Of a DNA stretch of 14,597 bases, positions 7,053 to 11,895 are shown in pieces. This stretch comes from CAYPGJ01 sp964638515 (GTDB lineage Bacteria > Planctomycetota > Phycisphaerae > Phycisphaerales > UBA1924), in contig CAZWZL010000050.1 in assembly GCA_964638515.1 (NCBI GenBank), forward strand, positions 1-14,597, written 5' to 3'. How positions within the stretch are numbered: position 1 is the first letter of the stretch; every line of letters starts with the position of its first letter. A program made the translations under genes and the position numbers. Under the pieces are notes generated by a model. That model made no database searches, had not been told where the DNA came from, and was given only the letters and a program-made list of their open reading frames with translations.

Positions 7053-8021
7053 TTACGCCAGATCGGGGAACAGCTTCGTCACCGTGCCGACCAGGTCCTT
7101 CACGTGGCTGATGGACTCGTCCATGAGCTTCTTTTCGTCGCCCTCGAGCTTGACCTCGATGATCTTCTCGACGCCCTTGGCGCCGAGGAGGGCGGGGACG
7201 CCGACGAAGTACCCCTTGCCGGGGCCGCCGACGCCGAACTCCTTCTCGCAATACGCCGCGCTGGGGATGATGCGCTTCTTGTCCTTGACGATGGCCTCGA
7301 CCATCTGGATGGTGCCGGAGGCCGGGGCGTAGTACGCGCTGGTGCCCATGAGCTTGACGATCTCGCCGCCGCCGACCTTGGCGCGCTCCATGCACGCCTT
7401 GATCTTCTCCTCGGAGAGCAGCATGGAAACGGGGATGCCGTGCACGCTGGTGAAGCGCGGCAGGGGCACCATGTCGTCGCCGTGGCCGCCCAGCAGCAGA
7501 GCGGAGATGTCCTCGATGGACACGCCCAGCTCCATCGCGATGAACGTGCGGAAGCGGGCGACGTCGAGCGAGCCGGCCTGGCCCATGACGCGATGCGTGG
7601 GGAAGCCGGTGGTCTTCCACGCCGTGTAGACCATCGCGTCGAGCGGGTTGCTGACGACGATGACGATGGACTGCGGCGCGAACTCCTTGATCTGCTGGCA
7701 CACGCTGCGGACGATCTGCACGTTGGTCTGCACGAGGTCATCGCGGCTCATGCCGGGCTTTCTGGGCAGGCCCGCCGTCACCACCACCACGTCCGAGCCG
7801 GCGATGTCCTTGTAATCGCTGGTGCCCTGCACGCGCGAGTCGAAGCGCTCGATGGGCCCGCAGCAGAGCAGGTCGAGGGCCTTGCCCTGCGCCACGCCGA
7901 CCTTGTCGGGGATGTCGAGGAGGACGATGTCGCCCAGCTCCTTGGCCGCGGCCCAGTGCGCGCACGTGGCGCCGACGTTCCCTGCTCCGATGATGCTGAT
8001 CTTCGCGCGACGAAGGGACAT
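7053..8021 (-). CDS. mdh: Malate dehydrogenase (NAD-dependent, LDH-like type)
   Basis: A protein of 322 residues that oxidises malate to oxaloacetate with NAD in the TCA cycle. The N-terminal Rossmann motif is IGAGNVGA (11-18), and LLDIPDKVG supplies the acidic residue that binds the adenine ribose. The substrate loop GLPRKPGMSRDDL has Arg87 and Arg93, the pattern of malate rather than lactate enzymes. VVSNPLDAMVY, LDVARFR (Asp153, Arg156) and the catalytic GHGDDMVPL (His180) complete the active site. The start at 8021 begins directly with the Rossmann strand and has GGAG 9 nt upstream. The frame stays open 62 codons further, but that stretch is unrelated and contains the promoter-like TATCAT. 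It is a single-gene unit with its own terminator. Confidence 0.95.
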   Translation of the reverse strand: MSLRRAKISIIGAGNVGATCAHWAAAKELGDIVLLDIPDKVGVAQGKALDLLCCGPIERFDSRVQGTSDYKDIAGSDVVVVTAGLPRKPGMSRDDLVQTNVQIVRSVCQQIKEFAPQSIVIVVSNPLDAMVYTAWKTTGFPTHRVMGQAGSLDVARFRTFIAMELGVSIEDISALLLGGHGDDMVPLPRFTSVHGIPVSMLLSEEKIKACMERAKVGGGEIVKLMGTSAYYAPASGTIQMVEAIVKDKKRIIPSAAYCEKEFGVGGPGKGYFVGVPALLGAKGVEKIIEVKLEGDEKKLMDESISHVKDLVGTVTKLFPDLA

Positions 8022-8090
8022 GGTTCTCGTCTCCGACGGGTCAGTGAGGCGTGCGTTGGTGAATCCGACGTTTCCCGGAAAAGGGCGGGC

Positions 8091-8096
8091 ATGATA
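8091..8096 (-). promoter_or_regulatory. Putative -10 box (TATCAT) for mdh
   Basis: TATCAT on the minus strand sits in CGGTATCATGCCCGCC, much like the context of the box before the small lipoprotein. It would give a leader of about 60 nt to the mdh ATG. No convincing -35 is present. Confidence 0.4.
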
Positions 8097-8140
8097 CCGA
8101 CCCCCGAACGCCCCCGCCCGCGCCCACGAAACTGCCACTC

Positions 8141-8184
8141 CAAAACGGCAAACGCCCGCCGACGTGTTGAGCGCCGGCGGGCGT
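8141..8184 (-). terminator. Intrinsic terminator ending the mini-ORF transcript
   Basis: On the minus strand ACGCCCGCCG and CGGCGGGCGT form a perfect 10-bp stem (8175-8184 with 8152-8161) around a 13-nt loop. It is followed by a T-rich tail containing TTTGCCGTTTT. It lies about 50 bp upstream of the mdh -10 box, so it separates an upstream minus-strand transcript from mdh or attenuates it. Confidence 0.8.
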
Positions 8185-8244
8185 GCATGTTCATGCGGGG
8201 GCTGCACTCAACGCAGCTCCGTCGAGCCGCGTCGTTTAGACGCG
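8185..8244 (-). other. Cluster of three small inverted repeats between the mini-ORF end and its terminator
   Basis: Read on the minus strand, three inverted repeats follow in order. CGCGTC/GACGCG (8228-8244) has the mini-ORF stop TAA in its 5-nt loop. GCTGC/GCAGC (8201-8217) has a 7-nt loop. GCATGAACATGC (8185-8196) can fold as a 4-bp stem with a GAAC loop. The terminator stem follows directly. This spacing suggests a folded RNA, but no covariation can be checked from one sequence. Confidence 0.5.
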
Positions 8245-8274
8245 CAGCCCTCTCGTACAGTCACTATTGGTCAC
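8236..8274 (-). CDS. Putative 12-codon mini-ORF with an extreme Shine-Dalgarno
   Basis: GTG starts the peptide MTNSDCTRGLRV and TAA ends it. The start codon directly abuts a 14-nt perfect complement of the canonical 16S rRNA 3' tail, so GGAGG sits 7 nt from the GTG, the ideal distance. No other gene in the window has such a site. The stop codon falls in the loop of a 6-bp hairpin, and an intrinsic terminator follows about 50 nt later. The peptide resembles no family I can name. The same frame is open upstream to 8616, but that sequence does not look like protein. It may be a leader peptide, a ribosome-docking decoy or the start of a frameshifted product. Confidence 0.4.
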   Translation of the reverse strand: MTNSDCTRGLRV

Positions 8275-8288
8275 TGGATCACCTCCTT
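8275..8288 (-). promoter_or_regulatory. 14-nt perfect Shine-Dalgarno (AAGGAGGTGATCCA)
   Basis: The minus strand reads AAGGAGGTGATCCA, complementary along its whole length to the canonical bacterial 16S 3' end TGGATCACCTCCTT. Typical SDs pair over 4-7 nt. The match to this organism's own 16S rRNA is assumed, because no rRNA gene is in the window. Confidence 0.75.
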
Positions 8289-8487
8289 CCGAAAGAGACT
8301 TCCAGCCGTCGCAGCGGAGTACGACCGCCGCCGCCGGACTCTTTCCCCCGAGCCGTCGCCCGGGGCACACCGCCCGACGCGCATCGGCGTCGGTCGTCGC
8401 GGGGCGTGCCGGTCCGTCGGGCTCGTTTCCCCAACGGGTGGGCGGCAGGCTGGCCGCGAAGCAAGGCATCACAATCATCCCTTTCTT

Positions 8488-8525
8488 CGGCGAGAAATCA
8501 ATCCCGGTTGCAGGATTCTTCGCCG
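8488..8525. repeat. Imperfect 12-bp inverted repeat with 14-nt loop
   Basis: CGGCGAGAAATC and GATTCTTCGCCG are complementary at all but one position, counting one G-T wobble. In RNA this is a long stable stem-loop. It is not followed by a T-tract on either strand, so it looks like a structural or regulatory element rather than a terminator. Confidence 0.6.
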
Positions 8526-8595
8526 GCGCGCGCCGCGGTGCTTGCCCAATCCCCCATCCGGGGCAGTCGACCCCCCGCGAACGCGAACATGACCC

Positions 8596-8609
8596 GGCCC
8601 CGGCGGGCC
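8596..8609. other. Weak GC hairpin at the end of the znu operon
   Basis: GGCCC and GGGCC form a 5-bp stem with a 4-nt loop, 3 bp beyond the stop codon of the 61-residue gene on the minus strand. It lacks a T-tract, so znu transcripts may read on into the mini-ORF region. Confidence 0.3.
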
Positions 8610-8612
8610 CGA

Positions 8613-8798
8613 TCACCCCTCAAACTCCTCGAAAGCGCCCTTCTTCGCCTCCTCGTCCAGGTACCGCTGGAAGTCCCCCATTTTGTACGACACGAAGATG
8701 AACGCGTGCTGCAGCGTGAGCCACTCGATGTCCGAGGGATCCTCGTCGAGGTCCTTGCGCAGCCGGTTCAGTTCCGCCAGCATCGTTTCCGCTTTCAT
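8613..8798 (-). CDS. 61-residue protein of unknown function, coupled to znuB
   Basis: A small acidic soluble protein with a central aromatic, hydrophobic patch (IEWLTLQHAFIFVSYKMGDFQRYL, residues 25-46) flanked by charged helices (MLAELNRLRKDLDED and EEAKKGAFEEFEG). It has no signal peptide, cysteines or metal motif. Its ATG overlaps the znuB stop codon as ATGA, which shows translational coupling. A good SD, AAAGGAG, lies 10 nt upstream inside the end of znuB. That SD is in a tiny GGAG/CTCC hairpin that ribosomes finishing znuB would open. The context implies co-expression with the metal transporter, but no function can be assigned. Composition is far more protein-like than the surrounding shadow frames. 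Confidence 0.75.
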   Translation of the reverse strand: MKAETMLAELNRLRKDLDEDPSDIEWLTLQHAFIFVSYKMGDFQRYLDEEAKKGAFEEFEG

Positions 8799-9694
8799 GC
8801 GGGAGTTTCTCCTTTGACGCTTCCCACGTCCGACGAGCCGCTGCGCTGACCCACAAGGCACGCCGCGCCGTACAGCAGCACGAGGGCGCCCACGACGCAC
8901 GCGCCCGGCGGCAGGTCGGTCTCGAACGACACGACGAGCCCGATGAGCATCCCCCCCACCCCGAGTCCTCCCGACCACACGAGCACGCGCCCGAGCCGGT
9001 CGGTCAGGCGCAGCGCGCCGGCCGCGGGGAGCACGAGCAGCGCGGTGGCGAGCACGACGCCGGCAAGCTTCATGGCCGTGACGATCGCGATCGCCAGGAG
9101 CGTGAGCAGCACCAGTCGCATCGAGCCCACGGGCGCGCCGCCGGCCTCCGCCGAGGTCTCGTCAAACGCCCAGTTGAGCATCGGTCGGCGCACCCACCAC
9201 AGCACGGCGAGCGTGATCGCCGCGGACGCCAACGCCACCCAGGCGTCTTGACGCGTCACGGCGAGGATCGACCCGAACAGCACCTGCTCCCATCCGGGCG
9301 CGGCCGCCCCGCCCCCTTGGCGGGCGCGCAGCGCGAGGAGAATGGCGCCCAGCGCCATCGAGCCCACGAGCGCAACGCCGATGACGGTGTCCGGAGAGGA
9401 TCCCGCACGCCCCGGCGCCGAGCCCCGACGCGAGCCCCATGCGATCAGCCACGCCGCGAGCACGCAGAACGCGCCGACCAGCGGGAACCACATCCCGGCG
9501 GAGACGCCGAGGAACGCGGCGACGCCGATCCCGCCGAACGCCGCGTGCGACACGCCCTGCCCGATGAACGCCATGCGCTTGAGCACGACGAGCACGCTCA
9601 GCACCCCGCCCTGCAGCGCGATGGCCACGCCGGCCAGCACGCCCGGCCAGAACATCGAGGCCGCGGGACCGGTGAGGTACTCAAGCGTCCGCAC
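8795..9694 (-). CDS. znuB: Zinc/manganese-type ABC transporter permease
   Basis: A membrane permease of the ABC-3 family, about 299 residues, with roughly eight hydrophobic segments. It moves divalent metal delivered by the binding protein across the cytoplasmic membrane, powered by the ATPase encoded just upstream. The family hallmark is the segment GVSHAAFGGIGVAAFLG near residues 47-63, which contacts the ATPase. A second conserved stretch is MKLAGVVLATALLVLPAAGA. The GTG at 9694 was chosen: it begins just before the first membrane helix and overlaps the ATPase gene by 14 bp. The frame stays open to 9781, but that extension is only antisense to the His tail of the ATPase. It ends in an ATGA overlap with the next gene. 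The metal could be zinc, manganese or iron; zinc is favoured by the His-rich partners. Confidence 0.85.
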   Translation of the reverse strand: MRTLEYLTGPAASMFWPGVLAGVAIALQGGVLSVLVVLKRMAFIGQGVSHAAFGGIGVAAFLGVSAGMWFPLVGAFCVLAAWLIAWGSRRGSAPGRAGSSPDTVIGVALVGSMALGAILLALRARQGGGAAAPGWEQVLFGSILAVTRQDAWVALASAAITLAVLWWVRRPMLNWAFDETSAEAGGAPVGSMRLVLLTLLAIAIVTAMKLAGVVLATALLVLPAAGALRLTDRLGRVLVWSGGLGVGGMLIGLVVSFETDLPPGACVVGALVLLYGAACLVGQRSGSSDVGSVKGETPA

Positions 9695-10535
9695 GCGCGC
9701 CCCCCGGCCTTGCGGCGCCGTCGTCGTCGTGATGGTGATGCCCGTCGTGCGCGTGCCCGCACGAGGACGCCTCGTGCGCATCGATGTGCACCGCGCCGAA
9801 CACCGGCTCGATCGAATGGCTGAAGACCTCGGCGAGCACCTGGGGAGTCAGGCCCGCCGGGGCCGCGTGGAAGTGCAGCGTTCGCGCAAGGCACGCCACG
9901 CGATCGCACCCGGCCGCGACCGAGCGGATGTCGTGCGAGACGATCACGATCGTGAGCCCAATCTCCCGGTGCAGGGCCGAGAGCAGGTCGGCGAAGCGCT
10001 GTTGGCCCGACGCGTCCACGCCGACCAGCGGCTCATCGAGCGCAAGGATGCGCACCTCGCGTGAAATGGCCCGCGCGATGAGAGCCCGCTGCAGCTGCCC
10101 ACCGCTCAGCCGCCCCACCGGCGTCTCCGCGAGCGATTCGATGCCCACCAGACGCAGCGCCCGATCGACACGATCCCGCGTCACCCGGGGCGCCCGCCGC
10201 CACGCCGGCGCATCGAACGAAGCGCCAAGCATGGCGATCTGCCGCACCGTGAGTGGGAAGGATCGCTCCACGTCCGGCCGCTGCGCGAGGTAGCCGATGA
10301 GCCCGCGCCGGCGCGCCTCGCGCGGGCTCATGCCCAGCACGCGCACTTCCCCCTTGTCCGGCTCGATGAGCCCGAGCGCCAGTCGCAGCATCGTGGACTT
10401 GCCGCCCCCGTTGGGCCCGAGCACGCCCAGCCGCTCGCCCGATTCGACGCGCAGCGACACGCCCGACAACGCCTCGGTCCCGCCTCCGGGATACCGGTAC
10501 GTCACCTCGCGGAATTCCAGCGCCGGCTCGCTCAT
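9681..10535 (-). CDS. znuC: Zinc/manganese-type ABC transporter ATP-binding protein
   Basis: An ABC ATPase of 284 residues that energises metal uptake. Walker A is GPNGGGKST (40-48), the Q-loop Gln is residue 85 in YLAQRP, the signature is LSGGQ (143-147), Walker B is ILALDEP with Asp167-Glu168, and the H-loop His is residue 201 in VSHDI. The C-terminal ~25 residues are unusually His/Asp-rich (GHAHDGHHHHDDDG), likely a metal-binding or metal-sensing tail. The ATG at 10535 was preferred; two GTG codons directly precede it in frame. The gene begins 21 bp after the znuA stop and overlaps znuB by 14 bp, so the three genes form one operon. Confidence 0.92.
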   Translation of the reverse strand: MSEPALEFREVTYRYPGGGTEALSGVSLRVESGERLGVLGPNGGGKSTMLRLALGLIEPDKGEVRVLGMSPREARRRGLIGYLAQRPDVERSFPLTVRQIAMLGASFDAPAWRRAPRVTRDRVDRALRLVGIESLAETPVGRLSGGQLQRALIARAISREVRILALDEPLVGVDASGQQRFADLLSALHREIGLTIVIVSHDIRSVAAGCDRVACLARTLHFHAAPAGLTPQVLAEVFSHSIEPVFGAVHIDAHEASSCGHAHDGHHHHDDDGAARPGGARADA

Positions 10536-10556
10536 CACCACAAGCCTAACGAGGAA

Positions 10557-11543
10557 TCAACCGCCCCCGCGCTCGCTCTCGACCGCCGCTCCGGACAGGC
10601 CCTCCACCAGGGCATCGAGATTCGTCCGCATCATCGACGCCCACTCTCCCTGCCCGAGCGGGTCCAGCGTGAGCACCTTCACGCCCGTCTCCGCCGAGAT
10701 CCGGCGCGCGATCGCCGGGTTGCTCTGCGGCTCCACGAAGATCGCCGAGATCCGGCCCGACTTCGCCAACCCCGCCACCTTCGCGATGGTCGCCGGAGTC
10801 GGCTCGCCCGTCTCGCCCTGACGCAGCACGGCCTCGATCCGCAGGCCATACCGCTCCGCCAGGCGCGAGAACGCGTTGTGATGCGTCACGATGCCTCGCC
10901 CCGCAAAGGGCGCAAGCCGCTCTCGGTGCAAGCCGTCAACGCCGACGATCTGCTTCTCCAGCGCACGGACCGCGCCCTTGAGCTCGACCGTCTGCATCCC
11001 GCTCATCCCGCCCCGCGCGCGCATCGCGTTGATGATCGAATCGCGCAGCGGCGCCACGAGCTTCCCGACGAGCTCGGGGTCGAGCCAGAGGTGCGGATCG
11101 CCCGCGCCGTGATCGTGGCCATCGTGCGCGTGATCCGCGTGGCCGTCGTGCGCGTGATCCGCATGGCCGTCGGCCGCGCCCGCCCCGACGGCCTCCGCGA
11201 ACACGATCACCTCGCGTCCCTCGCGCGGATTAGCCTTGAGCGCCCGTTCGATCTGGGGTTCGAGCCCCATGCCCACCAGCACGACGAGGTCCGCGCGGGC
11301 CAGCGCGGCAATCGAGGAGGGCGAGACCTCGAAACCGTGCTCCGATCCGCCCACGGGCAGCACGCTGGTGAGTTCGCTCCCCTTGGGCAGCAGCGGCCGG
11401 ACAATCCCCAGGAGAGGCGGGATCGAGACCACCGCCCGCAGCGTCGGCTCGCTCTCGGGGCGGTTCGACGGTTGGCCCATGACGGCCGGAACGATCGCGA
11501 TCCACGCCGCCGCCAACCACGCCCATCGCACTGAACGACTCAT
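10557..11543 (-). CDS. znuA: Metal ABC transporter solute-binding protein (ZnuA-like)
   Basis: A cluster A-I metal-binding protein of 328 residues. Residues 1-23 (VRWAWLAAAWIAIVPAVMG) form a signal peptide, so it acts outside the cytoplasmic membrane and hands metal to the permease. Likely metal ligands are His69 (GGSEHGFEVSPSS), His151 (DPHLWLDP), His221 or His222 (VTHHNAF) and Asp294 (LTLDPLG). Between the first two lies a His/Asp-rich loop (127-146) built from a repeated HADHAHDG unit, a feature typical of zinc rather than manganese binders. A strong SD (AAAGGA) sits 6-7 nt before the ATG. It heads the operon znuA-znuC-znuB-61-residue gene. No Zur-box-like palindrome was seen upstream. Confidence 0.92.
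   Translation of the reverse strand: MSRSVRWAWLAAAWIAIVPAVMGQPSNRPESEPTLRAVVSIPPLLGIVRPLLPKGSELTSVLPVGGSEHGFEVSPSSIAALARADLVVLVGMGLEPQIERALKANPREGREVIVFAEAVGAGAADGHADHAHDGHADHAHDGHDHGAGDPHLWLDPELVGKLVAPLRDSIINAMRARGGMSGMQTVELKGAVRALEKQIVGVDGLHRERLAPFAGRGIVTHHNAFSRLAERYGLRIEAVLRQGETGEPTPATIAKVAGLAKSGRISAIFVEPQSNPAIARRISAETGVKVLTLDPLGQGEWASMMRTNLDALVEGLSGAAVESERGGG
11109..11175. repeat. 24-bp tandem repeat coding the His-rich loop of ZnuA
   Basis: Nearly three units are present: a 21-bp variant (11109-11129), a full 24-bp unit (11130-11153) and a 22-bp diverged copy (11154-11175). Each encodes HADHAHDG or a close variant. The in-frame unit length lets the metal-binding loop grow or shrink without a frameshift. 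Confidence 0.75.
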
Positions 11544-11549
11544 GTGTTT

Positions 11550-11555
11550 TCCTTT
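11550..11555 (-). promoter_or_regulatory. Shine-Dalgarno of znuA
   Basis: AAAGGA on the minus strand lies 6 nt before the znuA ATG. It is one of the few strong SDs in the window and fixes the operon start. Confidence 0.6.
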
Positions 11556-11595
11556 CCACAGGCCCGCGGGCGGAAGACGACCGGGCGGGACGGTC

Positions 11596-11603
11596 GATAT
11601 ACT
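11596..11603. promoter_or_regulatory. Overlapping divergent -10 boxes for tRNA-Ala (+) and znuA (-)
   Basis: The + strand reads TATACT (11598-11603), about 50 bp before the tRNA. The minus strand reads TATATC (11596-11601), about 53 bp before the znuA start. This is the only AT-rich patch in the intergenic region, so both genes may use it. No clear -35 is visible on either side. Confidence 0.4.
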
Positions 11604-11609
11604 TGAGAG

Positions 11610-11638
11610 GTCGTCGGGGTTGCGATCCCGGGGACGAC
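11610..11638 (+). other. Hairpin in the tRNA 5' leader
   Basis: GTCGTC (11610-11615) and GACGAC (11633-11638) pair around an inner GGG/CCC helix. It ends 14 nt before the mature tRNA 5' end and would be removed by RNase P. Confidence 0.4.
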
Positions 11639-11652
11639 ATGACGCAGGATAT

Positions 11653-11725
11653 GGGGCGGTAGCTCAATTGGGAGAGCGCCTCGGTCGCATCGAGGAGGTT
11701 GAGAGTTCGATCCTCTTCCGCTCCA
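11653..11725 (+). tRNA. tRNA-Ala (anticodon CGC)
   Basis: A 73-nt cloverleaf. The acceptor arm GGGGCGG/CCGCTCC includes the G3-U70 pair that is the alanine identity element. The D stem is GCTC/GAGC, the anticodon stem is CCTCG/CGAGG with loop GTCGCAT, and the T stem is GAGAG/CTCTT (one G-U) with TTCGATC. A73 is the discriminator. CCA is not encoded; CTTT follows. U33 and anticodon CGC read the GCG codon. Position 32-38 is G-U, which is uncommon. Confidence 0.93.
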
Positions 11726-11825
11726 CTTTGCCCTTGGGAACCCAAACCCGAGGGAGACAGCACCCAAGGCTCCGCGGGAGACACGGGACTCCGGTCCTAC
11801 AAGAATCCCGCGTGAGCCACCCCCA
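11726..11825 (+). other. Structured 3' trailer between tRNA and terminator
   Basis: These 100 nt hold several short inverted repeats and no gene. TTGGGAACCCAA can fold with a GAAC loop. CTCC/GGAG has a 3-nt loop, and GGAC/GTCC has a TCCG loop. The longer GCGGGA/TCCCGC pair encloses the third. The trailer is longer than is usual for a single tRNA and could be a processed small RNA. Confidence 0.35.
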
Positions 11826-11865
11826 AAGGCCCGGCCGTGCCACCACCCCCAATCGGCCGGGCCTT
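11826..11865 (+). terminator. 12-bp terminator hairpin after the tRNA
   Basis: AAGGCCCGGCCG and CGGCCGGGCCTT form a perfect 12-bp stem around a 16-nt C/A-rich loop. It is followed by CCTTA, a short pyrimidine tail. It lies 30 bp before the mutS start and likely ends the tRNA transcript. Confidence 0.75.
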
Positions 11866-11881
11866 CCTTACGGGCTCGTGC

Positions 11882-11887
11882 TACCGT
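11882..11887 (+). promoter_or_regulatory. Possible -10 box (TACCGT) directly before mutS
   Basis: TACCGT lies 8 nt before the mutS ATG. It is a weak match, reported because the same TAnnnT spacing precedes trpS and would give a leaderless mRNA. Confidence 0.2.
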
Positions 11888-11895
11888 CGGTGCGG

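Larger units (their letters stand above)
8289..8612. other. Noncoding stretch upstream of the mini-ORF
   Basis: This 324-bp gap between the znu operon end and the mini-ORF has no convincing gene. The minus-strand frame from GTG 8616 (overlapping the preceding stop as GTGA) or ATG 8478 runs to 8236, but its product is Pro/Arg/Ala-rich with no domain and no properly spaced SD. The region contains an imperfect 12-bp inverted repeat (8488-8525). Just downstream on the minus strand is a possible promoter, TTGATT and ATGATT with a 17-nt spacer, around 8476-8504. It is best read as the promoter and long 5' leader of the mini-ORF transcript. Confidence 0.5.

Noticed and set aside
7053..8207. Longer mdh starting at 8207
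   Set aside because: The extra 62 codons precede the Rossmann strand and contain the -10-like TATCAT and a terminator stem; ATG 8021 has GGAG at good spacing.
8275..8288. Fragment of a 16S rRNA 3' end on the + strand
   Set aside because: Only 14-15 bases match; the upstream + strand sequence does not resemble the conserved 3' helix of 16S rRNA. The minus-strand SD reading with an ideally placed GTG explains it better.
8236..8616. 126-codon minus-strand frame overlapping the previous stop as GTGA
   Set aside because: The product is low-complexity Pro/Arg/Ala/Gly-rich with no domain and no spaced SD. It includes the hairpin and SD sequences as codons, which fits an accidental GC-rich frame.
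8795..9781. Longer znuB starting at 9781
   Set aside because: The extra N-terminus is Arg/Thr-rich and only reflects another frame of the His-rich tail of znuC; GTG 9694 precedes the first membrane helix.
11109..11175. CRISPR-like repeats
   Set aside because: Units are adjacent without spacers and lie in frame within znuA, coding a His-rich loop.
11544..11652. Zur or other metal-regulator operator upstream of znuA
   Set aside because: No palindrome resembling known Zur boxes was visible; only the TATA patch and a tRNA-leader hairpin were found.
11653..11725. tRNA as an integration site for a mobile element
   Set aside because: No integrase and no duplicated tRNA 3' end appear in the window.
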